Below are positions 61,328-64,000 of a stretch of 64,000 nt of DNA, piece by piece. The stretch comes from Vesta saturnalis (taxonomy: Eukaryota > Arthropoda > Insecta > Coleoptera > Lampyridae), in contig JARFJB010002010.1 of the NCBI GenBank assembly GCA_036346205.1, positions 2,199,001 to 2,263,000 on the forward strand, written 5' to 3'. Every line of letters starts with the position of its first letter. The stretch's first letter is position 1. Made by a program: the position numbers and the translations under genes. Below the pieces are notes generated by a model. It had not been told where the DNA came from, did not search any database, and saw nothing but the letters and a program-made list of their open reading frames with translations.

Positions 61328-62720
61328 TCTCCCCCTCTCCATCTCTTTCTCCCTCTCCCTCTCCCTCTCCCTCCCTCCCTCCCTCCCTCTCCCTCTCCCT
61401 CTCCTCTCCTCTCCCTCCCTCTCCCTCTCCTCTCCCTCTCCCTCTCCCTCTCCCTCTCCCTCTCCTCTCCCTCTCCCTCTCCCTCTCCCTCTCCCTCTCC
61501 CTCTCCTCTCCCTCTCCCTCTCCCTCTCCCTCTCCCTCCCTCTCCCTCTCCCTCTCCTCTCCCTCTCCCTCTCCCTCTCCTCTCCCTCTCCCTCTCCCTC
61601 TCCCTCTCCCTCCTCCCCTCTCCTCTCCCTCTCCCTCTCCCTCTCCTCTCCCTCTCCTCTCCCTCTCCCTCTCCTCTCTCCTCTCCCTCTCCCTCTCCCT
61701 CTCCCTCTCCCTCTCCTCTCCCTCCCCTCTCCTCTCCTCTCCCTCTCCCTCTCCCTCTCCCTCTCCTCTCCCTCTCCCTCTCCCTCTCCCTCTCCTCCTC
61801 TCCCTCTCCTCTCCCTCTCCCTCTCCCTCTCCTCTCTCCCTCTCCCTCTCCCTCTCCCTCTCCCTCTCCCTCTCCCTCTCCCTCTCCCTCTTCCTCTCCC
61901 TCTCCCTCTCCCTCCCAATCTCCCTCTCCCTCTCCCTCTCCCTCTCCCTCTCCCTCTCCCTCTCCCTCTCCCTCTCCCTCTCCCTCCCTCCCTCTCCCTC
62001 TCCCTCCTCCCTCTCCTCTCCCTCTCCCTCTCCTCCTCCTCTCCCTCTCCCTCTCCCTCTCCCTCTCCTCCTCCCTCTCCCTCTCACTCTCCCTCTCCCT
62101 CTTTCTTTCCCTCTCCCTCTCCCTCTCCCTTTCCCTCTCCCACTCTATCTCCCTCTCCCTCTCCTCTCCTCTCCCTCTCCCTCTCCTCTCCCTCTCCCTC
62201 TCCCTCTCCCTCTCCCTCTCCCTCTCCTCTCCCTCTCCTCTCCCTCTCCCTCTCCCTCTCCCTCTCCCTCTCCCTCTCCCTCTCCTCTCCCTCTCCCTCT
62301 CCCTCTCCCTCCTCCCCTCCCCTCCCTCTCCCTCTCCCCTCCCTCTCCTCTCCCTCTCCCTCTCCCTCTCCCTCTCCCTCTCCCTCTCCCTCTCCCTCTC
62401 CTCTCTCCTCTCCCTCTCCCTCTCCCCTCTCCCTCTCCCTCTCCCTCTCCCTCTCCCTCTCCTCTCCTCTCCTCTCCCCTCTCCCTCCTCCCTCTCCTCC
62501 CCTCTCCCTCTCCCTCTCCCTCTCCCTCTCCCTCTCCCTCTCCTCCCTCTCCCTCTCCTCTCCCTCTCCCTCTCCCTCTCCCTCCTCCTCTCCCTCTCCC
62601 TCCTCCTCCCTCTCCCTCTCCCTCTCCTCTCCTCCCCTCCCCCCCGTCCCCGTCCCGTCCCCGTCCCGTCCCTCCCCGTCCCCGTCCCCGTCCCCGTCCC
62701 CGTCCCCGTCCCCCGTCCTA
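61328..62720. repeat. 1.4-kb (CCCTCT)n polypyrimidine tract, ending in (CCCCGT)n
   Basis: Strand-asymmetric CCCTCT hexamers with CCTCTC and CCCTCC variants, changing to CCCCGT units at about 62641-62715. ORFs of up to 478 codons over it are Ser-Leu-Pro or Arg-Glu-Gly repeat artefacts. The purine strand could form triplex or G-rich structures. Confidence 0.98.
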
Positions 62721-62930
62721 TTTTCGGATCTCTCTTGAAAATACACTAATATCACATTTTCACTCACTTTTAGTGCGCCTTTCGACTGGCACCAATCTTT
62801 GAAATTTTAATACACTTTAAGAGTACTCTTTAGATTTTTCCGGTAATAAGCTGCCTGCTGCTACATGCTCTGCTGCCTCTCTAATTTCTGGAGGAGTACT
62901 AGATATTTCAATACTTTCCATTTTAGCTAC
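62716..62930 (-). pseudogene. Tyrosine-recombinase-like protein, N-terminal SAM-like domain
   Basis: On the minus strand an ATG at 62923 opens MESIEISSTPPEIREAAEHV, AAGSLLPEKSKEY, and after one frameshift NFKDWCQSKGALKVSENVIL, VYFQERSENR. This is the helical core-binding N-terminus of an insect family with phage-integrase fold (related to Crypton-type or domesticated recombinases). The frame then runs straight into the polypurine strand of the hexamer tract, so the tract expanded inside or at the edge of the gene copy. Confidence 0.6.
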
Positions 62931-63094
62931 TGAAGCTACCTAAGGATGATTAAAAGTTAAATGTGAATGTATTACAAAATTTCAACAAATTGAAACATGT
63001 GAAAAGCTCAAGCCACTTAATTTTTTATGTAATAATAAGATTATTTGAATTGTATTTACAGAATATGTGTGCTAGTAGTGAATAAAATAAATAT

Positions 63095-63235
63095 AAATCA
63101 CGGTAGAGAAGACCTTCTGAGCCTCGTACACTTATTTCCCTCGACGCTCCGCGTCTCGGGAAATAATACACCTCGGCTCATAAAATTGTCTTCTCTACCT
63201 TGGTGTATAATTACTATAAGTGAACGTGAAAAATT
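63095..63235. repeat. About 140-bp imperfect palindrome
   Basis: CACGGTAGAGAAGAC pairs with GTCTTCTCTACCTTGG, and inside it GAGCCTCGTACACTTATTTCCC pairs with GGGAAATAATACACCTCGGCTC around a GC-rich loop (CGACGCTCCGCGTC). It could be a small fold-back element or encode a hairpin transcript. Confidence 0.8.
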
Positions 63236-63309
63236 TCTGCACACAAGGTAGTAGATTAAATATTAAAGTAAAGACACATTAGTAAATTATTATATTTTTT
63301 ATAGGTAAG

Positions 63310-63500
63310 AATCATATTAGGAATAACTGGTGCATGTAGACGAGAAGAGTTATATAATATAAAAGTAGAAGACTTTGAAGAACGTGTGGGGTTAGATGGT
63401 ACTGAAATCTTTTCATCGGCATCTATGTTGCAAAGTAAGCTTCCGGTGACAATTGGAAATTGGAATAATTATACTTTCAATATTTATGTTAACAGGTGAA
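63310..63500 (+). pseudogene. Tyrosine-recombinase-like protein, catalytic Arg region
   Basis: The frame reads IILGITGACRREELYNIKVE, DFEERVGLDG, then SKLPVTIGNWNNYTFNIYV and a stop. GACRREEL is the first catalytic-Arg motif of the same insect integrase-fold family represented on the opposite strand at 62716-62930. The left side reads through ATAGGTAAG. The His-x-x-Arg and Tyr parts are not seen. Opposite orientation of the two pieces implies an inversion or two copies. Confidence 0.55.
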
Positions 63501-64000
63501 TTATAATAATTGTTATTATTTAAAATTGAATAAATTTACTTACCGTTCTAGAACGCTAAAATACTTACCGTCGTGCTTATTCTTAGCAACTAGAAAACAA
63601 AACTTACTGTCGTGTAAATAGACGAGGTAAACAACCAGATAGAGCATATCCGCGCAAAAAATAAGTTAATAAAAAAGAAGGCATTTTTTAACCCAAAAGT
63701 TGATGTTTTATTATGTGGTTAAGCGGTTAATGATATAATTTATTACATCTGCTCATTTTCAATTACACGTCATAGTAAGTCTATATTAGTTTAAAGATAA
63801 GTAATAAACCATTAATTTACAGTAAATGATAGAGAGATACAATTTGTGTGCGTGTAAGAACGCGAAAGTGACAAGACAATAAAAAAAAGCGAAAAAACTG
63901 TAAACAGTTAACACGATGTAATTACACACATAACAAATTTCCTTTAAGAATATTCAATTATAAGTAAAAATGTACAAATACTTTTAATTTCATAAGTATA
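63501..64000. other. No gene recognised
   Basis: AT-rich DNA to the window edge with no convincing frame. Confidence 0.5.

Noticed and set aside
61257..62767. ORFs of 478, 276, 227 and 211 codons
   Set aside because: Low-complexity Ser-Leu-Pro or Arg-Glu-Gly translations of the CCCTCT tract.

Overview
The window is animal nuclear DNA and almost certainly comes from an insect or other arthropod with a large, repeat-rich genome. The evidence is the strong AT bias, long (TG)n, (TA)n and (CCCTCT)n microsatellites, decayed spliced-gene-like pieces, and a dense mix of mariner-like, piggyBac, LINE, Ty3/gypsy and Penelope-like elements. I see no intact host gene. Nearly everything recognisable is a transposable element or a relic of one, most with stop codons and frameshifts. 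Some frameshifts could be assembly indels, since they interrupt otherwise well-kept coding sequence.

Layout. 1-3373: no gene, one long TG microsatellite. 3374-6004: fold-back mariner-like element with a dead transposase. 6005-9800: decayed gene of a tyrosine-recombinase-like family. 10080-13611: diverged copy of an unnamed long-inverted-repeat element, with an acidic small ORF and minisatellites. 14298-15960: piggyBac-like transposase relic. 16380-21276: two tandem I/Jockey-type LINEs on the minus strand. 21449-23165: second mariner-like element. 23534-29455: Ty3/gypsy pol relic (minus) split by a 540-bp insertion with a 14-bp target duplication and by a 3.2-kb element with about 1.1-kb inverted repeats.

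29470-38655: a roughly 142-bp satellite (about 23 units), then a 3.4-kb segment whose inverted repeats run into satellite on both sides and which carries a degenerate MULE-like coding region. This layout resembles the Foldback/NOF type of element. 38660-50783: one CR1/Daphne-like LINE broken into at least four pieces by insertions, microsatellites, a near-perfect palindromic duplication, satellite, a young TIR transposon (45428-47848) and a gag fragment. 50944-52790: a Penelope-like GIY-YIG fragment between two 390-bp direct repeats. 53891-56413: two non-autonomous TIR elements sitting in (TA)n tracts. 56535-59291: an RTE-like LINE interrupted next to its FADD box by a third mariner. 60510-61180: degenerate tandem repeat. 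61328-62720: a 1.4-kb polypyrimidine tract beside fragments of a second tyrosine-recombinase-like family, followed by a 140-bp palindrome.

No pathway is encoded. The interest lies in the nesting order (several empty-site and target-duplication reconstructions are possible inside the window), in mariner arms with repeated terminal motifs, and in satellite-armed fold-back DNA associated with inverted duplication of a neighbouring LINE.
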